Origin: Istiophorus platypterus | Lineage: Eukaryota > Chordata > Actinopteri > Istiophoriformes > Istiophoridae | DNA: 64,000 bases | Assembly: GCA_016859345.1 (NCBI GenBank) | Contig: CM029112.1 | Location: 8,903,589-8,967,588, forward strand | Direction of reading: 5' to 3' | Part shown: positions 1 to 12,842 of the stretch, piece after piece | Layout of the letters: the number at the start of each line of letters is the position of its first letter | Position numbering within the stretch: the stretch's first letter is position 1 | The notes under the pieces: model-generated | The model's input: only the letters and a program-made list of their open reading frames with translations | The model's database searches: none | Told to the model about the DNA's origin: nothing | Program-made: the position numbers and the translations under genes

Positions 1-3000
1 TTTTCTGATAGCTTGACGCAGGGTGTGGATGAGAGTGGTGGATGAGCTCCTCTAATTGGCTTGGCCAGCACAGGCAGAGCAGGAGGTTGAGTGGTCATGG
101 CAGGGGTAGTTGTCATTCCTTCGCACACCTGGCGCTCTCACTCTACAAGCGTCAATACAGACACCTTTGTCCTCATTACCTTCAGCTTAGTGCCATGAAC
201 AGACCCTTCATCTGCCACCACAGGACTCCAGTATTCTGTTATTACACCGCCGTTGACACAATCCACTTCTCACATTATGCCGCTGACCCCTCACACTCAG
301 TGACTAATACAGTTATAGAGTTAGAGAGTTACTCAACATTGTATAATCTATCAATGCATTTGGTTAGGCAGCAGAATCAAGAGAGACAATTATATAAACA
401 GGAACTCTTTCTGTATGTTCTTGTGTGTGTGTGTGTTTATGTGTATGGTTGTCTGGCCCTGACAGGCAGCGATGTTCACCTGAGACTCACCTGAGTCATT
501 CCACAGAGGATGGCTCTGCTGGGTTTATATTTGTGTCAGCAGCACTCCCCTTGGAGTAGATGGTGTTGGACTGGTGTGAGGATGCTTGTGTTTGTGTGTC
601 TCTTTGTGTCTTTACTATGAGCTGTGAGAAGAAGCAACATTAAGAAACAACTCGGGACCAAAGAAGCTGTTTGTTTGCCCGTCTGCTAAGATGGGAATTG
701 GAGGGAAGCAGGTAGAGAGAAAAGGGATGGGAGATGGAGGAGGAGAGGGGAGATGAGGCTCCTTCAGAGAGGTTTGAAAGGGCACATATATTCATAAACA
801 GCTGCAAAAACACCTAGAGCAATGTACATACAGTAGGCAGATGTCAGGTGAGAAAGAAAGGGGGGAGGCACAACCATGATGGAAAAGTCCATAAGCACAG
901 AGAAGGCGAGAGAGAGAGAGAGGGAGAGAGAGAGATCGGATTAATTAAGGATTATAATTATGTTGGGACTATGTATGGCTCACCTGAGACTGCCCTGTGC
1001 CACTCCTCTCCAATCTTTATGCCCTCTGCACCTCTGCACATAAGGACTAAAACCACAGGAAAATACTACACACACTTGCGGTATTATAGATTCACCTCTC
1101 TGACACCATGCACTAAAGTGAATGAGAGCAACAGCATATTAACCTTTTCTTTTTTTTTTCTTTTTTTCTTAACCAGTCCAATACAACATTGGTTGTATAA
1201 TTTTAGTCTGTGCTCATGAGATAAAATGCTCCACTGTCCACTTAACTTTGGGGGTACAACAAGACTTGAGGTACAAATAGGTTTGTGACCAGCAGAACAC
1301 TGGTTTCAAATTTGGTAAGGAAAATCATTAATGATGTTGTTTATAAGGAACTGCATCGAAGAGCAGTTTCCCATTTTTCTATGTAAACTTGCATTGATCA
1401 TTTTCTGGATCAAGCTATAAATATAATGGTGACATATCCACCTGATGACATTGATATGCCACATGTTTTGAAAACAAGATGGCAGAATGATGTCTCAGTT
1501 GTTAGATTTTTGGGGACATCTTGGACATTGAGAGACTCGGAGATAACTAAATACTAGGTAAAGAAAGCACAAATGTTTATGTTGCATTTTGTCCTTACAT
1601 GACAGACAAGATTACGGTCGTAATGCCCCGTGCCATTATGTGGATAGAGCCTCATGTTTACCGGTAAAGCTGCACAACGGTCAGCGGCTAGCAACCTGCA
1701 GTGGATAAGCGTGAAGTAAGGTGCTGCTGAAAATGACTGTCTGCTCAGCAAACCTTCCTCGGTTATGTGAGGATTTTTTTTACTTGTTTGTTGCTAAGAA
1801 TTGCTGCGCTGCACTGTAGTTTTTAGAAACTGAGTGCATTGCTACTTTCATGGGAAACGGAGAAAAAAAAGGAGAGTGTTGTACAACAACAAAAAAAAAT
1901 GACAGGCATGATAAAGGCTACATTGTGGATGATGAAGGACATATTTCTAATGAAATAAAACAAACTGGCTAGTCTATCATATGAGTGCACTTATAGTTCA
2001 ATGGTGATTATTATCACACTACTTGTGCCCCAGTCCCGTAGTGCTTAGTATGAACATGAACCACACATTATACGTCATCTGACCGCAAAAAACACTTTTC
2101 AGACCACAGCTTAACCCCCGATCACCTCACAGCCCCAAGACAACACAAAGAAAACACACAAACAAACACACACACACCACTTTAACTGACCAACACACAC
2201 AAGTATACACACGCACACACGCACACTTTTGCTCTGCAGTCACAGACATGAGGCATTTAGGGAACAGAATGGAAAAGGATTTAATTGAGTCTTTGATCAT
2301 TATAGAATTACCATGTGCCTTCTTGGCACCCTGGTTATTGTTTCATGGATTAATCATTTTCATTCCACAAATTGTGGAATCCACATAGCAAATCAGTGTG
2401 CTGCCTGCTTGACATAGATATGCAGTTGGAGCAAGGGAATTTTAATGTGTCCTAGCCCTCCAATTGGCTCTGGCCGCCCATGCGACTTGATTTATTTGAA
2501 AGATTGGTTTTATTGATTTACTGAATTAATATGGTGCCAGTTTAATCAGTGTGCTGTGTGAACTATGCAGAATTTGACATCTCTGTGAACTCAAATGAAT
2601 TGAGTGTACGTTATTGATCTGGTTATCCACAGTATTTATTCAGCTATTTGTCTAAGAGCTGATTAATTCAGTGTGTACGAAATAATGTAGGTATGTGTTT
2701 ATGAGACTGTGTGAGTGTTTATGTTTGTATGTCGCTCCCTGTTTCTCTGTAAATTTGTTTAAGTGGTAATTGCATCTGTTATAGACTGAAGGCTTCATCC
2801 TTTTATTGAAAAAACAGCATTTGCAATTTATATCTTTTCTTTACTGCTCATGCAAAAACACATTGCAACTGTATTTTATAAAATGACACATCAGTTGCAG
2901 GCTCAGCACATGAACATAAAGCAATAATGAACATGTGAACATAGAAGCACATACAAATGCACAGGAACACACACTGCACACAAGAATACAGCACATTCAT

Positions 3001-6000
3001 GTATTAGCACATGCTGGGATGTGTGCATTGTGTGAGGTGTAGTTGTGTAACAGCTGTTTGCACCCGAATTTCAGACTGCATATTGTAGGGCTGGAGTAGT
3101 GTTCGGCACCAGTATGATGATTGAGCAGTATCTGTCATAGAGGGCCAGAGGAGGGAGAGTAGTTATCTAATTAGGGCTACCTCAGGATGGATATGGATGC
3201 TTTCTGACAGCTGTCTGATCCGATTCTGTTGCTTGTGGAAGAACATTTGTTTGGAGATGTTTGTTTAGGCTCATTATGGATAAAAGCAGAAACTTTACAC
3301 TTCTCTTTCCTCCTATTCTATCTGTAATGTAGGACCGCCAATATTGATGTTTGCAGAACAGAATCTCAGCTGTCAATTGGTCGCCCACATCCACAGAGCT
3401 TGTTCTGCACACAAGACATTGTGTAGTCTGAGAAGACTATGATGAATTTGTGTGGCGTGTAAGTTTGCAGTTGCATCCTAATACTGTATGATATTGTAGA
3501 TACTAATTAAAATCCTGAAAGCTATTGTAGAAACTAGGAGAAAAATCCAGCGGGAACATTGGTAGCTTAGTTCTAGAGTGCAAACTCAGCCATGTAACGA
3601 AGTACAGCAGAACTTAAAAGTCCCACTCAGTGTCTTTATTTAATCATGTAACATGGACCACAGCTCAGGTCATAATTACCACATAGGCTCATACAAATGC
3701 AAAGGACAGCACTCTGTATTCCACTGGCATTTCTGCTGTGTAACATTATACACTGTATGAGTTAATAAGATTAATGACTAAAGATAAAGTTGGAATGATC
3801 TTAGGCTTACAAACAAATAGAAAGGGGTCTATTTCCATTTTGTAGGAAATATGAGTAATTGTAATTCATTATGTTTTGTACTGTTGGAGTTTTTTAGGAT
3901 GATTAATGTAACATTACTATAAAGATTGTGCATGCCTGAAAACCCTTCCCTGAGTCCAAAGACTGGCAAAGAACCACTAACCTTCAGTACTGTGGCATTT
4001 TCACAGAATGGCTTTGACACTACAGAACTGCATTACACTCTGAGAAGTTACGTGAATATTTGTACCTTGATTGTTACTAGATATTCAATACTCTAACTAT
4101 TGTTGCTCTCATGGAAACATATTAAATTGATTATTTTTACTTGAATAAAGGGAGATTTAAAGAAAGGATGAGTCAATTGTCTCGCCCAAAATCAATCTTC
4201 TGCTCTTCTCTGGTATGCACCTCAATTCCGATTTCTGTTCTCACTCCCTGCAAAGCAGCGTTTCTCTACTAACAGTAGCATGGATAGCAGTAGGAGAACA
4301 AAGCAAAAAACACATTTGTTGTGGTTTTCATGTTACAGCTAACTCTGCAAGTGGCAGAGTCTGTGTTTGGGGCTCTCAAGATTCATCATCACAACAAAAC
4401 ATAGACACAGACAAGTCTCTTCGTTTTCCTTGTGGTGCTAAAAAGATATTTTGCTCGGCTACTTGGCATCAAACAAATCATGTAAACATTGGCTACCAGG
4501 AAGATCAAGTTACTGTAAACCATAATCGTACAATTTCCTTGAGGTGGTTAAACAGGTTTTAGTGTGTATTTAAACAAACTGACACAGATCCACTACACTG
4601 GGTATCTGCAAAGCTGCTAGGCTTCATATTAAACTTCCTCTTTCCATAAACGTCGTTGTTTTTTCTCAGTACTTACAGTCTGAAAGTATCTGTGTTCACC
4701 TTTTTCTGTGCGCTTTTTGTTACCCTCTAAACAATTTTTTCTGCCCTTACAGACTCTATTTGTCGACTAGTCTAAATAATTACGGTGCATCAGCCCACAT
4801 ACATACCTGTTTGCTCAACTACCATTTGCAGTTTACAGACCTGAATGTCTGTGTGCTCACTGGTTCTCCTAATATGTGCCTGTTTACACTCTCTTGCCCC
4901 TGCGCCCTGCACTTACATGCACCTGTGTGGACTCCCCTTCCTTTGCAAGTATACTAACGTTTGCCCTACACTCACCTTCTCTCCTGCTCATGTACCCCCA
5001 CAGCCCCAGCCCCTCACTCACCTTTGATGCTAGCAGATATGGATGGAAATACAAATGACCCCTGATGAACCCAGATATTGAGCTGTTTTAAAGCTGAAGA
5101 CCTTAGACAATATCCCTTCCTTGCTCTAACGTGCTGGAGAAGGAGGGGCTGGGGTTTCTCACTACATCAGGGTTTTATGGGATTTATGACCCCCGTCCCC
5201 GGCAGCTATCTCTCCCTCCACTGGCACTTCTCCCACTGGCTAGAATTAGCAGGCGAGGAAAACAAACAAATTACAAGGAAACAAACACAACAGCTAATAA
5301 GCATGAAGTGAAATAAAGAGAACACTTTCAGCAGCATGCAGGCTGCACGAGAGATGGAGAGAGAAGGAAGGGCAGCATATAATCTCTCTCCCCCCCGTGT
5401 TCTGTTTCTGCATTTCCCTCTAATTTCCTCCTGCCCTGCTTTCCCCTGCACCCTCTGTGACTCGCCAGTGGGGCTCTCCGAGTAGATCATTTCTGAGCAT
5501 GGGCAGTCTGAGACAGATGGGCGGATGATGGATCTGACGTGATAGACAGTGGGGTGATGGATGGCTGGCTGGCTGATAGGGGATTAATGCAGTGCTGAGG
5601 CCGCTGCAGCACAGCGGATGACTTAGTGATAGATAGATAAAACTGACGAGCAGATAAACAAGAGAGCGCTAATCCACGCCCCCTTGATGGACAGAAAATC
5701 AAAGCGAGGTAAAAGAGCCACAGTGGGAGAGGTGGACCTTTATATTGCCATTGCAGGGTGTAGAGCTTTCATGGGAGGGAATGTAAGTGGACACAAGGTG
5801 AGATGAGGGAGGGGGCTGAGGAGACTTGAGGAGGAGCATTGTGTTGTAGTAGTGGGTCGGCATGGGTCAGTGATAGCACAGGTCTGTCAGACTGGATTTG
5901 GTGCTGGATATATTGGACAAGGGCGGGAGTTTCAGTGATATGGCGCGGCAGGTGACAGTGCAGGCTTGCGATATGCTATTTTGAGTAATGGCAAACAGTC

Positions 6001-8431
6001 TGACAATGGAGGAGAGATTGGGCATAGCGGAAAATTGGCCGTAGTGGGATGTGATTGGATGATAGGGTAGCAGAGAGTGTTTTGGTTGGAGACTGAAGAT
6101 AGGAATGATTGTTGTGTCCATTTGTATTTTTAATGCACTTTCCCCAGTGCAACAGCTTAACCCTCTGTGTAATGAACGGAAATAAAGGTTTTGGGTCTCT
6201 GTGCTTATGCAATTCTGCCAACTGGCAAGTTGAAAAGGCCTGTCGTGATGAGAGGAAGAGAAAAAAAAAGTGCGAGGGGAGTGGAGGACAAGCCCAGGGA
6301 GACTTCTTCTGAAAATTGGGAGCAAGCTGCCTATCCCTGCGTTATTATTGAGCACTAAGCTTTGTCTCTGTTCACCATTTCAGGGGACCCCAGGGGTTCT
6401 GGCATCGATCTGCTGTGCTCAGAATGCACTCCGGTGTCACCTATTTAAACACAGTGAGCCCCTAGCCAACAGAGACAAGCCTTTATTTATCAAGCCTCTG
6501 ATTTTGGCTGCACCGATGACAACCTGATTAGCACTTAAAGGAGCTCTTAAATCTTTTATTGGAATGGGTGGAGGCAATCTATGCAGAGAGGGAAAAAGCA
6601 GTCTTAGCCTGAGAGAGTCATAGAGGATGAACAGAGAGGGGAGGTGAGGGGCTGTGTCATACAGGGGGTTAATGAAGGGAAGGGACAGACTGGATGTGAA
6701 GTGTGCGACAGAGGGAGTGAGAGAAGAAGAGACATGGAGAGAGAGTATGTGACTGGAAACAATGGGTGAGATGTAGAAGGTGCGAGTGGGTGAGAGCATG
6801 TGACTAAGGAGTGGTAGCAGAGATCGGAGGAGCAGATGAGAGCACAAGTGGCTTGGACAATGCATGAAATGTCAAATGAGTGGGTGAGAATATTGTGGAC
6901 GAGTGAACGGCTGAGCAAATGAACAAATTGCTAAACAAACAAGTGGGTGATGACTGTGTGTTTGTGCACTTCGCGGGGTTGTCGGTGCACGCATGTGTGT
7001 GTGTGGGCAAATGAATGAGTGAGGCATGATGGAAGAGACTAAGTGAGCGCGTAATGGGGGTTACTGATGGTTGTGTTGACAGAAAGTGTCAGCTTTAACC
7101 ACACTGACCCACGAATACAGGCTGCATGCACAAGTGGCTGAATTTGAGTGCCAGCTTGAACGTGAACTGACTTTAAAATTGAATGTGAATTTTGAGTTGG
7201 ATGTGAAATGAATGCAAATAGGAAAAGTAGGTGGATGGTGTTTGCGCATCTATCTCTATGTGTCAGTCTCCCAGCATTCCCACATCATTTTAGATGAGGC
7301 CAGGAGAGGAGCATCTCTCCAGTCTCCTTTGGTACATAAATGTAGCCTCACTTGAGCACCTCATTTCATCCTTTTTGTAATCATAGCTTAGTTTTATTTT
7401 TCTGGGAGGTCTCTCTATCCTTGCCTCATGCCGCTACCAAATTCAAAAGTTTGTATTTTTAGTTCAGATTAAATTCTATTAAATAATAAACCCAACCTTC
7501 TTGGCACAATGTAACTGGGAACAGTTTTGTTTCATGAAATAGATGACTATATTTACTCTCGTAGTGAGAGAAGCACTAACGATGCCAGTGCTCGATTAGA
7601 GAGGAGCCGTAACTAGAGAGCAACAAGATAATTTATTCTTGCTTTCTTTCGCTTGGGAGGCCAATGGCCGATTCTCTTCCAACACCAAGAAGCGTGTGTA
7701 TATGCTTGTATATATGTGTGACATTGTTGATAGGTTGATATTGGGACATTTGGGACAAGGCCATTGTCTGTCCTGCAGGCTGCCCTACACTAAGTTCTTC
7801 CCTCTGCTCACCTCATCTCTGTCAGTAACGGCTGCGGCAAAACAATACTGCCCGTGAAATGTCAGGAGAATTAGCATGGTGTAAATACACACACATTGTT
7901 TACTGTCCCCCGCTTCTCTAGTGGCCTTTCATTTTTTTTCTGCCCACCTGTCTCTCTTACTCTCTTGTCTTGCATGGGCCTGTCTCTAGCCCTCTCCACC
8001 TCTCGTGGTTGCAGCATGCTTGTCTGACCCTGTTGTAGTCTCCTTCAGGTTCTGTCTCTTGGTGATCAAGCCCCATTATTTATGCTGTATCATGTTTCAC
8101 CATCAGTTCCTGCAATGGAACAATTGAGACAGATTTCCTTGACTGTCACAATAGCAGTGAGACTCAGCAGAGGTTGTAAATGGGATTAGCCTTAAATGGA
8201 ATTTAATTTTCACTGTTGTTGTCTCCGAAGCCTGTCTACCACCCAGACACCATGACGCGCTTTGGTAGTGCTTTTGCCATTGTGTGTTGTGTGTGTGTGA
8301 GAGAGAGAGAGATTACTGCTGTGCTGCGACTCTAGCATTTGTAATGTGATGCACGTGTGCAACTTGGTTTTTTAAAGCATTATAACTCAATTGTGCTGCA
8401 GTTTTATTCAGTTTTATTAAAGAAGGTCTTA

Positions 8432-8469
8432 CATTGACATCTTACAATTACAAATATAAGATGTCAATG
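8432..8469. repeat. 13-bp perfect inverted repeat (hairpin)
   Basis: CATTGACATCTTA at 8432-8444 is matched by its exact reverse complement at 8457-8469, with a 12-nt AT-rich loop. Confidence 0.9.
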
Positions 8470-8593
8470 CCTCAGTCTATAATACGGCAAGAGATGGAGA
8501 GAGCTTTTTTTTTCTTCTTTTGATTGATGGGAAAAAAAAACCCAAAACAAAAAGGCACAATCAGAAACTTTGCCCTCATTTTTGTGTCTAATG

Positions 8594-8596
<3 letters not shown>

Positions 8597-8624
<28 letters not shown>
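8597..8624. repeat. Poly(A) run of 28
   Basis: 28 consecutive A. No retroposed gene body is seen upstream; the preceding sequence is AT-rich with no frame. Confidence 0.95.
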
Positions 8625-8628
<4 letters not shown>

Positions 8629-8852
8629 TCATACATGATTAAATTAATGACCAGATTTCAGGCACAGCAGCTGGGACTTTTTGACGTGAAATGTTTAAGT
8701 GTATGAATGAGTAAATAGATAAATGAATAAGTGCTGTCGAAGTGTGAATCAATTTATATGGATCGGCATCCAAAGACCTGCTTTGCTACAGATGAAATGA
8801 ATGTCGTCGAGGTTGTGCGTGTGTGCGTGTGGGTGTGTGTATGTTGGTTATA

Positions 8853-8871
8853 CGGGGGGGGGGGGGGGGGG
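8853..8871. repeat. Poly(G) run of 19
   Basis: 19 consecutive G just after a GT-rich stretch. Runs of this length are error-prone in assemblies. Confidence 0.93.
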
Positions 8872-9533
8872 TTGGTTTGGAGGCTGCTTTGAGGATACGA
8901 ATCTGTCTTCACCTGGACACAGTAGGCATGTAAATATAATGAATTCGTCCTTGGTAGGGGTAAGGAGTGTGTGCCAGCTATGTGTGTGGGTGTGTGTCAG
9001 CAGCATCTTGGTTTCCTGAATGGCAATGGTGACTGTTGTCTCTGATGAATTCTGTTTGGTGTTTTTCTGACTTCCCTGCTCTCCTTTTCCCCGCGCTTAA
9101 CACAAGCATGATCAATACTTGAATTGATGTGTAAGTAAAGAAGCAAAACATGTAGCACTGGCCTTGGCACAGGCCTCTGCCCCGCCCCCTCTCTGACAGC
9201 TTCCAACCCAGCTGGGCTAAGCGAAGTCAAGAGAGGAGTAAAGAGAAAGGGAGAGCAACAGAGCATGAGGAGGAGAAGAAAAAAGTGTTCATTTATAATG
9301 AACACATTATGGGGGTAAATTCGAATACATTCAGCTTTTAGAATCTGTCTTTTTATGCTGCAGAATTAATTTAGCTAATTATTAGTTGAGAGGTAATTAT
9401 GTCTTGCTGCATGGGTGATGTCTCTTGTCAAGGAAGGCAGCGGTGTGGCGAATGACGTGTGCACCCGAGTGTTGGGGGTGAATGTAATGCTGAGCAAAAA
9501 GAGCAGCAACTACAGAACGGCTAGACAGGCCAC

Positions 9534-9656
<123 letters not shown>

Positions 9657-12600
9657 CATGCACCTGAGTGTGCGTGTGTTACTGAATTAGAGTTGTGTGT
9701 TGTATTATATTTGCGTGCAAGTGGCAGGGTGTGAGGCTCAAGAGGCAGAACAGTGATTTGTGAGTATTGTATTCCTGTAATCTGCTCAGATCAGATCAAC
9801 CAGAGCCAATAATGCAACACTGAGCCAAATACCACACTCCTCTTTCTTCATCTCTCACTTCTTTCTCTCTCTCTCTCAGTCTCTTTGTGCCCCCCCCCCC
9901 AACAACATTCACCCCCTGTCCTCTCTCTTGTCTTTTTTCTTTATTCGCTGCAGTGGGAGCCAGCTTTGCTGGAGAGAGAAAGATGGAGTAAAGATGGAGA
10001 GAGAGAGAGAGAAAGACAGAATAGAAAGAATCAGGAAGATGGATAGTGAGAAATGGAGATAGGACCGAGAAAGAGACTCAGAGAACAGAGGAGGAGATGC
10101 AAGGTGGACAGGATTGAACAGTAAACGATTACTGCTCTACTTGTGTGTGCTCCTGGTAGCGCCTAATACTGAATCAAACAGTGCTCTTTCTCTCTATTGA
10201 CACACATACAGACACAGAAAACAGACACACACACACTGGCCACAAGCATTTGAGTTTGTTTTTGGCCAGTGCTGGGTGGTGCTTGGCAGAAGAAATTAAG
10301 CCTAACAACCATGGCATCTGTCTCAGCAGCAGGAGAGTCCCGCCTCTCCACCCACACATGACCTGCCCTGCTTTCATTCACTGAACCGCCTGCTGCCAGC
10401 CTCAGGATGGGCCGCTGCCTCCGCCACTGCCCGCCAACCCCCTCCATCCCGGCTTCTCTGTACTGCCAACCACTCTGTGCCTGTGCCCATGTTTCCCCCC
10501 TCAAGCAACAACCAGGAGTCTAGCGATATGGGTGCTTCAAATATTCATAACAGCCACGCTGCAACACAGAGCTCTCTGCTCCCCTCCATTTTGAGAGCAA
10601 TTCTCATGCCATAGCTGCTGTTAGCCTGAACAGGGTTTCTATGCTCTGAGTCAACTACTCTGTGGTCAGCGTGTATTAACAGTACGTACTGCAAGTATTA
10701 AGCAGTACTTCAGTTTCCAGTCTGGCCTCCCAACTGATTGTGCACGGAGCTAAATATATACATTAATTTTTTTTCTCTTTGCTGCCATCCCTCCATTCAC
10801 TTCCGACCCTCCCCCTCATCCAGGGCTGAACACAACGAGCAGCCTGCTAAGTGCGGAACTGGTTGTGTTAAGAGGGGATGTGCTGAAAACCCACCCAGAA
10901 CCGGTGAAACGCAAACTAGCTCGCAATGAAAAGACACACCAATGCTGTGCTTAAGTTGGAGCAGACACACCACTGGCGCACGAACTGGGCCAGTACAAAA
11001 CAATTAAGTACAGAAATGTGTGGACTTCTCTCCACGCACAAACAGGCAGACCCACACTGTGATTTCACAGGCGACTTCGGTGGAGAGAAGTTCTACTATG
11101 CGTCTCCCAGGAAGCCACAGGCTGGATAAACATCCATGTGGAGCAACAGCAGATGCCTCCGTCTCCCTCTAATGCCCGCTCCTCCCTTCCTTGCCGCTCA
11201 CATCCCCTCACATCCTACCACCTACCCACACCCTACGTCTCACATCCCTCTCTCTTATGCTCCCCTTCCTGCCTCCTTTAATGAATACTACCCCCTACGT
11301 GTGCTACCCTTTCCTCTCAGTCTCCCTTTCTTTCAGCCACCTCCCCATCCTTTACCAACTCTAAACCTATTTTCTCTCCAGTCCAATTTTTCTCTCCATC
11401 TATGTCCCTCTTTCTTTTATTCTACTTCTCTTCTCATCATGCAGGCCACCTGCTAGCCCTGGGCCCTACTGCATATCCTCCGTATTCACTCGTTGTATCT
11501 CAAGATCATTTCTCTGGGGGCATCTCGTGTGCACTCTCCACCATACTGTGTTATCTAGCTCATCAAGTGGGTTGGAGTGGATCAGGACGGGTGGGGGTTT
11601 GGGCTTGATGCTCTGGCTTGTGGCAAACAGGTGGCCCATAGGGACAAGCACTAACTGTGATATGTAGGAAGGCATGGGAGGATGGTAGCGTTTCTATAGC
11701 AATCATTTCTGAACTGGCATTGGTTTCCTAACAACAAGCCATTATTTGTTAACACGTGCCATCAATATCATGAAGTTGTGAGGCTGCACAGTGAGCCCCC
11801 CAACTGCTATTGAGCTACAAGATGGATGAGGTGGCTGCTGGAACTAATGTGGCAGCTGAGTCTCAAGGCATGAGCTTGAATAATATCTGGCTTAGCACTT
11901 AAGTTCTAGAGCTGGTTTTTATGTGATTATTTTAACTGCACTGGGACACCCGCAAATTGGCATTGATCATTGTTGGTTGGCTGGCTTTCAACAGCTGGGC
12001 CACTGTTTAATTCTCCTGGCGGGGAGGGGTTAGCATGTAACCTGGTACCCCTGTCTCCTGTCTTTGCACCTACTAAATGGCAAGCCATCTTCCTAAGAGA
12101 GAGGGAGAGAGAGCATGAAAAAGAGAGCAGTGCAGCACAGAGCCCTTATTAAAGCTGTCCTCCAAGGCTGCCCTCTGACTGATTTCCCCTGTAAATCTCC
12201 CCTTTAATTGGAGAGGGCGCAAGAAGAGAGGTGCCACCTCAATCACAAATGTATTCCATGTCTCTAAGGATGGATGGAGGGGAGAGAGAGAGAGAGAGTG
12301 AGGGACAGACAGGCAGAGAGGTCCTCAGAATATATGAGTGGAGAGCAAACAAAAATCAGAGATAGAAACGCGATGAGGATTTGAGAAGTAAGATGACATA
12401 TTTACATACGTCTGGGAAGTGGGAGGCGAGAGGTGAGAAGATGAAAAGGTAGCACAGTAATGGAGAGAGACGGGCAGAGAGGTGCGCCAAGGGTGATGCA
12501 AGGAGAGGAGAAGAAGGACAATGGGCGAGGAAGAGAAAGTAATGGAGGGAGACAAATAGAAATGGCTGGCAGTAAAAGAAAAGGAAAGTGTATGTGTGTT

Positions 12601-12767
12601 TGTGTATGTGTGTTTGTGTGTGTGCGTTTGTGTGTATGTGTGTGAAAAAGAAAGAGAGGGAGAGGTAGAAGAGAGACAGGCTGATTTCACCAGAGTTGCA
12701 GCCTGAGTGTCCTCCCTTAATGGGGTTGCCATGACAACAGTGTATAAGAGAGTCAGGCTCCAGCAGA

Positions 12768-12782
12768 GTGTGTGTGTTGTGT

Positions 12783-12838
<56 letters not shown>

Positions 12839-12842
12839 GTGT
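12768..12842. repeat. GT microsatellite, interrupted
   Basis: GT repeats with TTGT and GG interruptions at both ends and a pure core of about 50 bp. Confidence 0.95.

Noticed and set aside
4215..4562. 115-codon open frame
   Set aside because: No domain, no supporting context; composition looks like ordinary non-coding DNA.
8597..8624. Poly(A) run as the tail of a processed pseudogene or LINE/SINE
   Set aside because: No coding remnant or target-site duplication seen upstream.
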